Assembly: GCA_025350325.1 (NCBI GenBank)
Contig: JANXYB010000050.1
Location: 1-64,000, forward strand
DNA length: 64,000 bases
From: Acidobacteriaceae bacterium
Lineage (GTDB): Bacteria; Acidobacteriota; Terriglobia; Terriglobales; Acidobacteriaceae
Reading direction: 5' to 3'
Both the position numbers and the translations under genes were made by a program. Shown here in pieces: positions 56,887 to 64,000 of this stretch. The notes beneath the pieces are model-generated. The model was given only the letters and a program-made list of their open reading frames with translations. It searched no databases and was not told where the DNA came from. The stretch's first letter is position 1. Each line of letters starts with the position of its first letter.

Positions 56887-58455
56887 ATGCGCAGAGACGA
56901 GATGCTGCGCAAGGTGCACGAGCGGTCGGCACAGGATCGACCGTGGGATGTGGCGGTTGTCGGCGGGGGCGCAACGGGCGTAGGAGTTGCGGTGGATGCT
57001 GCCTCGCGAGGCCTGGACGTGGTGCTTGTCGAGGCCCACGGCTTTGGCAAAGGCACCAGCAGTCGCAGCACCAAGCTTGTGCATGGCGGCGTGCGTTATC
57101 TCGAACAGGGCAACATTCCGCTGGTCATGTCGGCGCTGAAAGAGCGAGAGCTGCTGCGTAAAAACGCGCCGCACCTGGTGCATGATCTTACGTTTGTGGT
57201 GCCTAACTACGATTGGTGGGAAGCACCCTTCTACGGTATCGGCCTCAAGCTGTACGACATTCTGGCTGGACGATCTTGCTTTGGTGGTTCAAAAATACTT
57301 AGCAAAAGTGAGACGCTGCAGCGACTGCCAACACTAAACGACAAAGGTCTGCGTGGCGGCGTTGCCTATCATGACGGGCAGTTTGACGATGCACGGTTGC
57401 TGATCCATTTGGTGATGACGGCGGCCGATTGTGGTGCCACGCTGTTGAACTATTGCCCCGCTATCGGACTGCTGCGCGATGCGAAGGGCAAAGTAAATGG
57501 GCTCACTGCGCAGGATGCAGAGACGGGTGAGGCGCTGACGATTCGTGCGAGCGTGGTGGTCAATGCGACCGGCGTGTTTACAGATGCGGTGCGTCAAATG
57601 GCCGACCCGGCGGCAAATTCCTTGATAACGTGCAGCCAGGGAATTCACCTGGTATTCGATGAATCGTTTCTCAAAGGCGCTACGGCTCTGATGGTGCCGC
57701 GCACTAAAGACGGGCGCGTGCTGTTTGTCATTCCGTGGCATGGGCACGCTGTTGCGGGTACGACCGACACGCCGGTCGCTGCGCCCTCTCTCGAACCTCG
57801 CGCGCTCGATGAAGAGATTGATTTCATTCTCGAAACCGCAAGTCGCTATCTGAGCCGGCCGCCAAGCCGCGCCGATGTGCTCGCGGTTTATGTGGGCTTG
57901 CGACCCCTGCAGAAAGGTGCAGGCAAGACTTCGGCCCTTTCGCGCGACCATGTTCTGCACGCGGACGCATCCGGGTTGCTGACTATCAGCGGCGGCAAGT
58001 GGACTACGTACCGGCGCATGGCCGAAGACTGCGTGAATCATGCGATCAAGCTTGGCGAGTTGCAGAACCAGCCGTGCAGGACGAAGGATTTGAAGGTGCA
58101 CGGATACATGGATCGTGCAGGCGGATCGCAGGGCGACGATAATTTCGGCGTTTATGGCTCGGATGCAGCGGCCATTCGCGCACTTGCGAAGGAGGCTGGG
58201 CTGGGTGTGCAGTTGCATCCAGCATTGGCGTACATCGCTGCCGAAGTGGTGTGGGCAGCGCGTGCAGAGATGGCCCGCACTGTGGAGGACGTGCTGGCGC
58301 GCCACACACGCGCATTATTTTTGAATGCGCGGGCAGCACAGGCGATGGCCGAGCCGGTGGCGAAATTACTGTCCGCTGAGTTGGGACGAGACGCAGCTTG
58401 GGCCGCCGCACAAGCAGAATCCTTTGTGATGCTGGCTAATCAAAATATGGTCTAG
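56887..58455 (+). CDS. glpD: glycerol-3-phosphate dehydrogenase (FAD-dependent)
   Basis: A 522-residue membrane-associated flavoprotein that oxidises glycerol 3-phosphate to dihydroxyacetone phosphate and passes electrons to quinone. The FAD-binding motif VAVVGGGATGVGVAVDAASRG and the signature STKLVHGGVRYLEQG are at the start; VYVGLRPL and SGGKWTTYRRMAEDCV lie near the C-terminal FAD site. The C-terminal helical domain is complete. The ATG at 56887 has GGGAG 8 nt upstream; an ATG at 56863 would add eight residues. It follows glpK after a short gap, so the two likely form an operon. Confidence 0.96.
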   Translation: MRRDEMLRKVHERSAQDRPWDVAVVGGGATGVGVAVDAASRGLDVVLVEAHGFGKGTSSRSTKLVHGGVRYLEQGNIPLVMSALKERELLRKNAPHLVHDLTFVVPNYDWWEAPFYGIGLKLYDILAGRSCFGGSKILSKSETLQRLPTLNDKGLRGGVAYHDGQFDDARLLIHLVMTAADCGATLLNYCPAIGLLRDAKGKVNGLTAQDAETGEALTIRASVVVNATGVFTDAVRQMADPAANSLITCSQGIHLVFDESFLKGATALMVPRTKDGRVLFVIPWHGHAVAGTTDTPVAAPSLEPRALDEEIDFILETASRYLSRPPSRADVLAVYVGLRPLQKGAGKTSALSRDHVLHADASGLLTISGGKWTTYRRMAEDCVNHAIKLGELQNQPCRTKDLKVHGYMDRAGGSQGDDNFGVYGSDAAAIRALAKEAGLGVQLHPALAYIAAEVVWAARAEMARTVEDVLARHTRALFLNARAAQAMAEPVAKLLSAELGRDAAWAAAQAESFVMLANQNMV

Positions 58456-58485
58456 AAGTTCGCCCCGAACACAGGAGGTCATCGA

Positions 58486-58746
58486 ATGGCAAAGCAATGT
58501 ACGCACGTCGCGGATCATGCGAAGAAGGTGAAGCCAAATAGCAAAGGATGCGAAGAGTGCCTGAAAAGCGGCGATACGTGGGTTCACCTGCGCATGTGTT
58601 TGGAGTGCGGCAAGGTGGGCTGTTGCGACTCATCGAAAAATCGCCATGCGCGCGCCCATTTTGATGAGACGCAGCATCCTCTGATTCAATCAGCGGAGCG
58701 CGGCGAAAACTGGCGCTGGTGCTATATCGACGAGACTTATCTATAA
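58486..58746 (+). CDS. UBP-type zinc-finger protein
   Basis: An 86-residue protein made almost wholly of one zinc-finger of the ubiquitin-hydrolase (UBP) type: CTHVADH at the start, CEECLKSGDTWVHLRMCLECGKVGCCDSSKNRHARAH through the middle and a closing His/Cys segment. In eukaryotes the fold binds the ubiquitin tail; in bacteria, which mostly lack ubiquitin, the ligand is unknown. It begins 30 bp after glpD with AGGAGG upstream and may be co-transcribed with it. Confidence 0.92.
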   Translation: MAKQCTHVADHAKKVKPNSKGCEECLKSGDTWVHLRMCLECGKVGCCDSSKNRHARAHFDETQHPLIQSAERGENWRWCYIDETYL

Positions 58747-58763
58747 CAGTCGCTGACGGTTTC

Positions 58764-60485
58764 TTACGCGAGCTCGACGGCGATTTTTTTGGCTTCGGGA
58801 TCAAGCGTCACGATTTTGAAACTGCGAATCTGGTCGGCGCGCAGCGGTTCAGGTGTTGCTGAAACGGCCGGCGCATTCCCTTTCCAGCGATCTTTGAGCA
58901 TCGACGAGAGAGACGACAGGTCAACTTTGCTGCTGGTTGCGGGCTGCTGCGCCGGAGTTGCACTTACGAGTATGCGGCAGGTAGCGCGGATACCTTGGCC
59001 GAGCTCGATGGTTGCGTCGCTTGCGGACTCCTCGACGACGCGGCCAGATACCAAGTCGCCTTGCTTGTGTTCAGCGATGTATTCATCGATGCTGGTGGGA
59101 ATGAGCTGCTTGATGCTGAGCTTGATCTGGCGCTTCTCCTCATCAATCGCCAGCACCTGCGCCTTGACCGGTTGGCCGACGCGCAGCACGTCCTGAGGAT
59201 GGTTGATGCGCTTGTCGGCGCTGATCTCGCTCACGTGGACGAGGCCTTCGATGTTTTCAGCGATCTGCACGAATGCGCCAAAATTCATCAGCTTGGTGAC
59301 CGGGCCCTCAATCTGCGAGCCGACGGGAAACTTCTTTGATATGTCGAGCCACGGATCGGCGAGCGACTGTTTCAATCCGAGCGAGATGCGGCGTTCCTCA
59401 GGCTTGACCGAGAGAATCACAGCTTCAACTTTTTCGCCCGGCTTGAGAATGTCGCTGGGGTGGCGGACTTTTTTGCCCCACGCCATTTCAGAAATATGGA
59501 TGAGACCCTCAATGCCCGGCTCAATTTCGACAAATGCACCGAAGTCGGCCAGACGCGTGACGGTGCCGGTAACACGCTGCCCGGCCTGATAGCGACCGGC
59601 GGAGGCTTCCCATGGTTCCGGTTGCAGCTGCTTGAGGCCAAGGGAAATTTTCTTGGTATCGGGATCGATCTTGAGAAGGCGGACCTGAATTTCCTGCCCG
59701 ACGGTGAGGACGTCTTCAGGCTTTTCGACGCGGCCCCAGGAGATGTCGCTGACGTGCAGCAGTCCATCGATGCCGCCGAGATCGACAAATGCGCCATACG
59801 GAGTGAGGCTGCGCACGGTGCCACTCAGCGTATCGCCAGCCTTCATCTCTGTGTAGCGGCCCTCTTGCAATGAGCGGGCCTGCTCTTCAAGAACGACGCG
59901 GCGATCGACCACCACGTTCTCATCGGTGACGTCGAGCTTGGTGATGCGGCATGTGATCTCGGTGTCGACCAGCTTTTCAAGTTCGGCTGCGTCGCGCGTG
60001 CCGCTGCGGCTGGCAGGCATAAAAGCGCGCACGCCGATGTCGACATTCACACCACCCTTGACGAGGCCGGTGACGGTTCCGACGACGGCCAACTTCTGCG
60101 CAAAGGCTTCTTCGATCGCGGTCCAATCGCGAACCTGTGCGACTTTGAAGCGGGAGAGTTCGTAGTAGCCTTCCTCGTTGCGCCCTGTGACCGAGACGGG
60201 AAAACTCTGACCCACTTCGACAGCGTCTGCACTATTGTCGAAGACTGCGCGCGGTAGTACGCCCTCGGTTTTGTAGCCAATGTCGAGGAAGACCTGGTCG
60301 GCTGATTTCGACACGACCGTGCCTTGCAGTTGGCGGGTGCCGGGCTCGGCTTTGTGCGAGTGGCTGCGCTCGAACTGCGAAAGCATCTCAGCAAAGTTTT
60401 CCGTCGGTTCGGCGGCAATGTCGCCTGGAGGTTCGGGCGCGTCTTCAAAGGCGGAGTGCGGTGCGTAAATGCTGTCGTTATTCAT
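58764..60485 (-). CDS. rpsA: 30S ribosomal protein S1
   Basis: A 573-residue mRNA-binding ribosomal protein with six S1 repeats: the first two (GTRQLQGTVVSKSADQVF, KLAVVGTVTGLVKGG) are ribosome-type, repeats 3-5 (GTVRSLTPYGAFVDL, GTVTRLADFGAFVEI, GPVTKLMNFGAFVQI) are well conserved, and the sixth (HKQGDLVSGRVVEE) is degenerate. A 45-residue acidic leader precedes repeat 1, and about 60 low-complexity residues end the protein. The ATG at 60485 was chosen over the longer frame to 60545. It is monocistronic and convergent with the zinc-finger gene. Confidence 0.94.
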   Translation of the reverse strand: MNNDSIYAPHSAFEDAPEPPGDIAAEPTENFAEMLSQFERSHSHKAEPGTRQLQGTVVSKSADQVFLDIGYKTEGVLPRAVFDNSADAVEVGQSFPVSVTGRNEEGYYELSRFKVAQVRDWTAIEEAFAQKLAVVGTVTGLVKGGVNVDIGVRAFMPASRSGTRDAAELEKLVDTEITCRITKLDVTDENVVVDRRVVLEEQARSLQEGRYTEMKAGDTLSGTVRSLTPYGAFVDLGGIDGLLHVSDISWGRVEKPEDVLTVGQEIQVRLLKIDPDTKKISLGLKQLQPEPWEASAGRYQAGQRVTGTVTRLADFGAFVEIEPGIEGLIHISEMAWGKKVRHPSDILKPGEKVEAVILSVKPEERRISLGLKQSLADPWLDISKKFPVGSQIEGPVTKLMNFGAFVQIAENIEGLVHVSEISADKRINHPQDVLRVGQPVKAQVLAIDEEKRQIKLSIKQLIPTSIDEYIAEHKQGDLVSGRVVEESASDATIELGQGIRATCRILVSATPAQQPATSSKVDLSSLSSMLKDRWKGNAPAVSATPEPLRADQIRSFKIVTLDPEAKKIAVELA

Positions 60486-60628
60486 GGGTGTACAGTTCCA
60501 TTGTCCCACGGCGCGGAGGTGCATGTGATGGAGAGGTGTTGACATTGCGAGGAGGGAGCAAAAAGTGTTTCCACGCTGGTGAAAATGCGTGGTTCGGTTG
60601 AGAGACCTGCTTTTGATTTAGCCGACTT

Positions 60629-62392
60629 TCAGGGGAAATCGGTTACTTTGGGCGTCACGCGGTGCGGCGCGACCGATGTGGGTCCACCCTTGTCATTGAT
60701 CACGTCGGTGATTTCACCGAGATTGTCGAGAGCGATGGTGATCATGTGGTGGAAGCGGACGTCGGGCGTAACAGGCACTTCAATGGCGCGGGTGAGCTTG
60801 ACATTGGGGTGGCGAAAGACGCTGTAGACGCCTAATCCCCAGGCGTCGTGGCTGTTGACGGAATCGGCTACCTTGTATGAGGCCCAACCGTTGGTTCCTA
60901 CGGCGCTGGTGTAACTGGGCTGATCAGGCGAGTCGTACGGTATCTCGGATTGATAGAAGTAAGTTCGCCCGCGATTGCCGTTCCACAAGACTTGAAATTG
61001 CTGGTGATGCTCCACGAACAGGCCATAGATAGTGACGTTGTTGCCATTCACAACGAGGCCGTTATTACTGGTGTTGCTGGTCCAGCCAACGCCTGTGCCA
61101 TGATCGGCACGCCATATCCAGGTGTGGTCGACGATGGTGTCGTTCGCATTGATGCGCAGATTAACCTGCGCGCGGCCTATGCCTGCTCCACCGACACGAA
61201 AGAAGACGTCATGGAGGCCAATCGGATTTTTGGCGTGACTGAGTTTGCTGTTTGCACGCCCAACTCCGAGCAGCACCGGAGAATCTGCGACGCCTGCATC
61301 GAACAGCAGGCCGGCTATTTCAATTCCATCCACATCGGCGGTGATCATCGCGGCGGTGCCGTGCGTAGGTCGTAGGGTGGCAAAGCCAAGGCCCATCACT
61401 ATGGTGTCAGGGCGAGTAACCTGAATCGGCACTGTGAGGTCGTAGATGCCAGGCGTGAACAGCAGATCGCGGCCTTTTGCGAGTTGCGCGTTGAGGGTGG
61501 CGGCCGTGTCTGCATCGGAATGCGCGATGTAGAAGTGGCTCAGGGGAATCGATCGGCCAGGAGTCGAGCCAGCGTGCCAGGTGATGCCCACGCTGTTTTG
61601 GACCAGGGAGGGGAGGCGCACAGTCCAGTTACTTTGCGCGTCGATCGCGAGGAATGGTTTTTCGCGAACAACGGGCGTCGCGGCAACCTTAGTGAACGCG
61701 GGTACAGGCCACTCGCCCGTGGGCGGCTTGGTGTCGCCGACAAACACCATGTTCCAATTTGAGCCCGTCCAACTGCCCCATTCGCTGTTGCGCGAAATCC
61801 ACTGCTGCTGCGGGCCTGCGCCAACGTTGCCATCGATGACGGAGTCAGACATCCATCCGCCGCTGGCCCATCCACCTTTTTGATGAAGCACGATGTCGCC
61901 CAGCACATGCATGCGGCGAAACGGCGCGGCTTGCGAAACCGCCCACTGCATGGTGCCGCCGGTGGGGGTGACGGAAAAACCCTCGACGGCGCGCCAGAAT
62001 GTGCAGGTGGCGTTGTTGCCGGGCAGGCTGGCGTCGGCATGCACGTTGCCGATGATGTGCACGCCGTCGGGTGTCGCACCGAGGCCCAACACCTGGGTAT
62101 AGAAGCCGATGGGGATGTCGACATGATATTCGCCGGGCAGAAAGAGTAGGGCGTAGCGCGCGGTTCCAAACTCGCTGTGCTGCTCCACCGCGTAGACGTT
62201 TTCGATCTGCTGCTGGATCGCGCCAGAAGGCATGGACGGATCGAATACAAGGACATTGGGGCCGAGGTCTGGTTTGGAGGCAGGGGACGCGGCTTTCACG
62301 GCGAGTGCGCTAGCAGGCAAAACCGCTCCTAGTCCCATCGTCAGCAGCATTCTTGCAACTGAAGCAAATCTTCTTTTCTTGGTCATTACCAT
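60629..62392 (-). CDS. exported right-handed beta-helix protein (pectate lyase/GH55-like)
   Basis: A 587-residue exported protein with a signal peptide (SVARMLLTMGLGAVLPASALA). The mature part is built from short beta-strand repeats with regular turns (IIGNVHADASLPGN, IVLHQKGGWASGG, IVDHTWIWRADHGTGVGW, VNGNNVTIYGLFVEHHQQFQVLWNGN), typical of parallel beta-helices. It most resembles the twin-helix proteins near GH55 glucanases that are often labelled coagulation-factor-like; no catalytic assignment can be made. The start lies among ATGs at 62386 and 62392; I used 62392, where AGG is spaced properly. It diverges from the Gfo/Idh gene. Confidence 0.82.
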   Translation of the reverse strand: MVMTKKRRFASVARMLLTMGLGAVLPASALAVKAASPASKPDLGPNVLVFDPSMPSGAIQQQIENVYAVEQHSEFGTARYALLFLPGEYHVDIPIGFYTQVLGLGATPDGVHIIGNVHADASLPGNNATCTFWRAVEGFSVTPTGGTMQWAVSQAAPFRRMHVLGDIVLHQKGGWASGGWMSDSVIDGNVGAGPQQQWISRNSEWGSWTGSNWNMVFVGDTKPPTGEWPVPAFTKVAATPVVREKPFLAIDAQSNWTVRLPSLVQNSVGITWHAGSTPGRSIPLSHFYIAHSDADTAATLNAQLAKGRDLLFTPGIYDLTVPIQVTRPDTIVMGLGFATLRPTHGTAAMITADVDGIEIAGLLFDAGVADSPVLLGVGRANSKLSHAKNPIGLHDVFFRVGGAGIGRAQVNLRINANDTIVDHTWIWRADHGTGVGWTSNTSNNGLVVNGNNVTIYGLFVEHHQQFQVLWNGNRGRTYFYQSEIPYDSPDQPSYTSAVGTNGWASYKVADSVNSHDAWGLGVYSVFRHPNVKLTRAIEVPVTPDVRFHHMITIALDNLGEITDVINDKGGPTSVAPHRVTPKVTDFP

Positions 62393-62429
62393 CGCGCGCA
62401 ACCTGTCTGAACCCTGTCAATCTCTGGAG

Positions 62430-62441
62430 TGTGTCGACACA
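62430..62441. promoter_or_regulatory. 12-bp perfect palindrome in the divergent promoter region
   Basis: TGTGTCGACACA lies in the 141 bp between the beta-helix gene and the Gfo/Idh gene. It has the form of a dimeric-regulator operator and could control both genes. Confidence 0.4.
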
Positions 62442-62533
62442 GCCTCGTATGTTATCAGGCGCACGAATTGATTGCGCGGTGGACACGACAACGTCTGGCA
62501 AGCGAGAATTGCGCTCGCACGGGAGAAGACTCA

Positions 62534-63886
62534 ATGGGCATGCATTCAATGACGCGCAGGGATTTTGTGCGCCTAGGCGCAGGCACGGTAGCGGCGGGAG
62601 TCGCGGTTAAATCCACGCTGCTTGAGCCTGCCATTCTAGCAGCGCAGACACAAGCGGCGGGCGCCGGAGAAAAGAAGATTCGCTTCGTCTCAATCGGTAC
62701 AGGCATTCGCGGATGCGACTTGCTGCGGTCTGCGCGCAAAGTACCGACTGGAGTGCTAGTCGCCACTGCGGATTTGTACGATATGCACCAGAAGGCCGGT
62801 ATTGAAGCCTACGGAACAGATGTGCCGACGACGCGCGATTATCGTTCCCTGCTCGACCGCAAAGATGTGGATGCGGTGATCGTGGCCGTTGCCGACTTCC
62901 AGCATCGGCGGGTGGTGCTCGATTGCCTGGCCGCGGGCAAAGACGTGTATTGCGAGAAGCCCATGTCGCACAACGTGGCCGACGGACAAGCCATGGTGGC
63001 TGCGGTCAAGGCGGGTAAGCGGATTTTTCAAGCCGGCAGTCAGCGTGTTAGCAACGTCGTATACAAGAAGGCGCGCGAAATTTTTGCGTCAGGGCGACTC
63101 GGGGAAGTGACGTACGTCGAGGGACGCTTCGATCGCAATTCCCCTTCGGGAGCATGGGTTTATCCGATCGCGCCCGATGCCAGTCCGGAGACGATCGATT
63201 GGAAGACGTGGCTGCGCGACGCTCCCGACCGGCCGTTTGATGCGGCGCGCTTTTTTCGCTGGCGCTGTTTCGCCGACTACGGAGAGGGTGTGGCAGGTGA
63301 CTTGTTTGTGCATCTGCTTTCGGGGTTCCAATGCGTTAGCGGGGTGAATGCGATTCCCAGCCGCGCTTACGCCACTGGAAGCCTGACGCACTTCAAAGAT
63401 GGGCGTGACTATCCTGACTTGCTGGCGACGTTGTACGACTATCCCGGTATGACCGTGAATTTGCATTGCAACCAGAACAACTCATCAGGTGAGCCAATCG
63501 TTTTCTACGGGAAAGAGGCTACGCTGACCATCGAGCATGAAACACTTACGGTGACTCCGCAGGATACGCGGCCGGAGCCGGAGGGCTATGGTCTCGACGG
63601 CTGGACTGCCGCGAGCAAACAGCAATACCTCGACAAATGGCACGCAGAGAATCCTGCGCCGCCAACCAAGCTGCCGGAAGTTGAGACATATTCTGCTCCG
63701 CAGGGTTATGACGATACGGCAGATCATATTGCCAATTTCTTTAACGCGGTGCTGACGCGCCAGCATGTGCTGGAGGATGAGGTGTTCGGCAACAACACGG
63801 CCATCGCCTGCCACATGGGCAATACGTCCTACTTCCATCGCAACGTGGCCACGTGGGATGCAGCCGCGCAGAGCATTAAAGTTTAA
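62534..63886 (+). CDS. Gfo/Idh/MocA family oxidoreductase, Tat-exported
   Basis: A 450-residue NAD(P)-dependent oxidoreductase with a Tat signal (MTRRDFVRLGAGTVAAGVAV; Arg-Arg followed by an Ala/Gly-rich stretch). The Rossmann motif reads VSIGTGIRGCDLL, the cofactor-site Lys is in EKPMSHNVADG, and the C-terminal domain holds the beta-sheet substrate region with GDLFVHLLSGFQCVSG. Relatives act on sugars, inositols or their derivatives. ATG 62534 is preceded by GGGAG. The gene after it on the same strand also has a Tat signal. Confidence 0.93.
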   Translation: MGMHSMTRRDFVRLGAGTVAAGVAVKSTLLEPAILAAQTQAAGAGEKKIRFVSIGTGIRGCDLLRSARKVPTGVLVATADLYDMHQKAGIEAYGTDVPTTRDYRSLLDRKDVDAVIVAVADFQHRRVVLDCLAAGKDVYCEKPMSHNVADGQAMVAAVKAGKRIFQAGSQRVSNVVYKKAREIFASGRLGEVTYVEGRFDRNSPSGAWVYPIAPDASPETIDWKTWLRDAPDRPFDAARFFRWRCFADYGEGVAGDLFVHLLSGFQCVSGVNAIPSRAYATGSLTHFKDGRDYPDLLATLYDYPGMTVNLHCNQNNSSGEPIVFYGKEATLTIEHETLTVTPQDTRPEPEGYGLDGWTAASKQQYLDKWHAENPAPPTKLPEVETYSAPQGYDDTADHIANFFNAVLTRQHVLEDEVFGNNTAIACHMGNTSYFHRNVATWDAAAQSIKV

Positions 63887-63921
63887 ACCGCACTTGATAA
63901 CGCGCCTCAGGGAGAACAGAC

Positions 63922-64000
63922 GAATGAGTTTCACATCGCGCAGAACGTTTCTGAAAGCTTCGGGCGCCGTCGCTGCCGCAGCCTGTGTGGGGCCAATCCG
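63922..64000 (+). CDS. N-terminus of a Tat-exported protein (cut by window end)
   Basis: The first 26 residues read MSFTSRRTFLKASGAVAAAACVGPIR, with the classic Tat motif SRRTFLK and a hydrophobic core. AGGGAG precedes the ATG. Only the signal peptide is inside the window, so the product cannot be named; its place 35 bp after a Gfo/Idh gene suggests an oxidoreductase or sugar-related enzyme in the same operon. Confidence 0.85.

Overview
The window is ordinary chromosomal DNA, GC-rich and densely coding, from what looks like an Acidobacteriota genome (class Terriglobia). That placement is inferred from protein character and gene mix: a TonB-dependent receptor with an N-terminal carboxypeptidase-regulatory domain, several Tat-exported oxidoreductases, the pyrG-kdsA and ntrY-ntrX pairs, a Gram-negative envelope (kdsA, beta-barrel proteins, mre/rod operon), and unusually expanded RNase E/G, NusA and IF2. 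I see no rRNA, tRNA, CRISPR array, insertion sequence, prophage or plasmid function. Both edges cut genes.

Layout. 1-8.3 kb: end of an aldo/keto reductase, a Tat-exported GH1 glycosidase, rpoD and dnaG (a macromolecular-synthesis pair without rpsU), DoxX-like and metallo-beta-lactamase-fold proteins, an orphan Flp pilin and a 52-residue coiled-coil protein. 8.5-19.2 kb: large-subunit catalase, kdsA and pyrG, a TonB-dependent receptor with a small CPLC-motif protein, and unassigned proteins. 19.3-28.2 kb: an NtrY/NtrX-like two-component pair, alanine dehydrogenase opposite an Lrp-type regulator, an unassigned one-pass membrane protein and an aldehyde dehydrogenase. 28.3-34.6 kb: the complete rod-shape operon mreB-mreC-mreD-mrdA-rodA, closed by an intrinsic terminator. 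34.6-48.0 kb: an RNA-metabolism block (RNase E/G; rimP-nusA-infB) with a beta-barrel protein and a pepP-like operon between. 48.2-64 kb: metabolic genes, notably prpB-prpC-prpD (2-methylcitrate cycle) followed by glpK-glpD (glycerol catabolism), a UBP-type zinc finger, ribosomal protein S1, a secreted beta-helix protein and Tat-exported oxidoreductases.

The window is mostly housekeeping, and I found no clear-cut new defence or mobile system. The most interesting signals are non-coding or architectural: (1) a diverged intergenic element present twice, with three conserved blocks at exactly the same spacing and matching ends that can pair; (2) a promoter plus intrinsic terminator in the leader of rimP-nusA-infB, the arrangement expected of transcription attenuation; (3) an RNase E/G whose S1 domain is split by about 580 low-complexity residues and whose natural start codon appears to read AGG; (4) an NtrX-type regulator without the GAFTGA loop; (5) inverted repeats in divergent promoter regions (ald/lrp, aldehyde dehydrogenase/mreB, beta-helix/Gfo-Idh).
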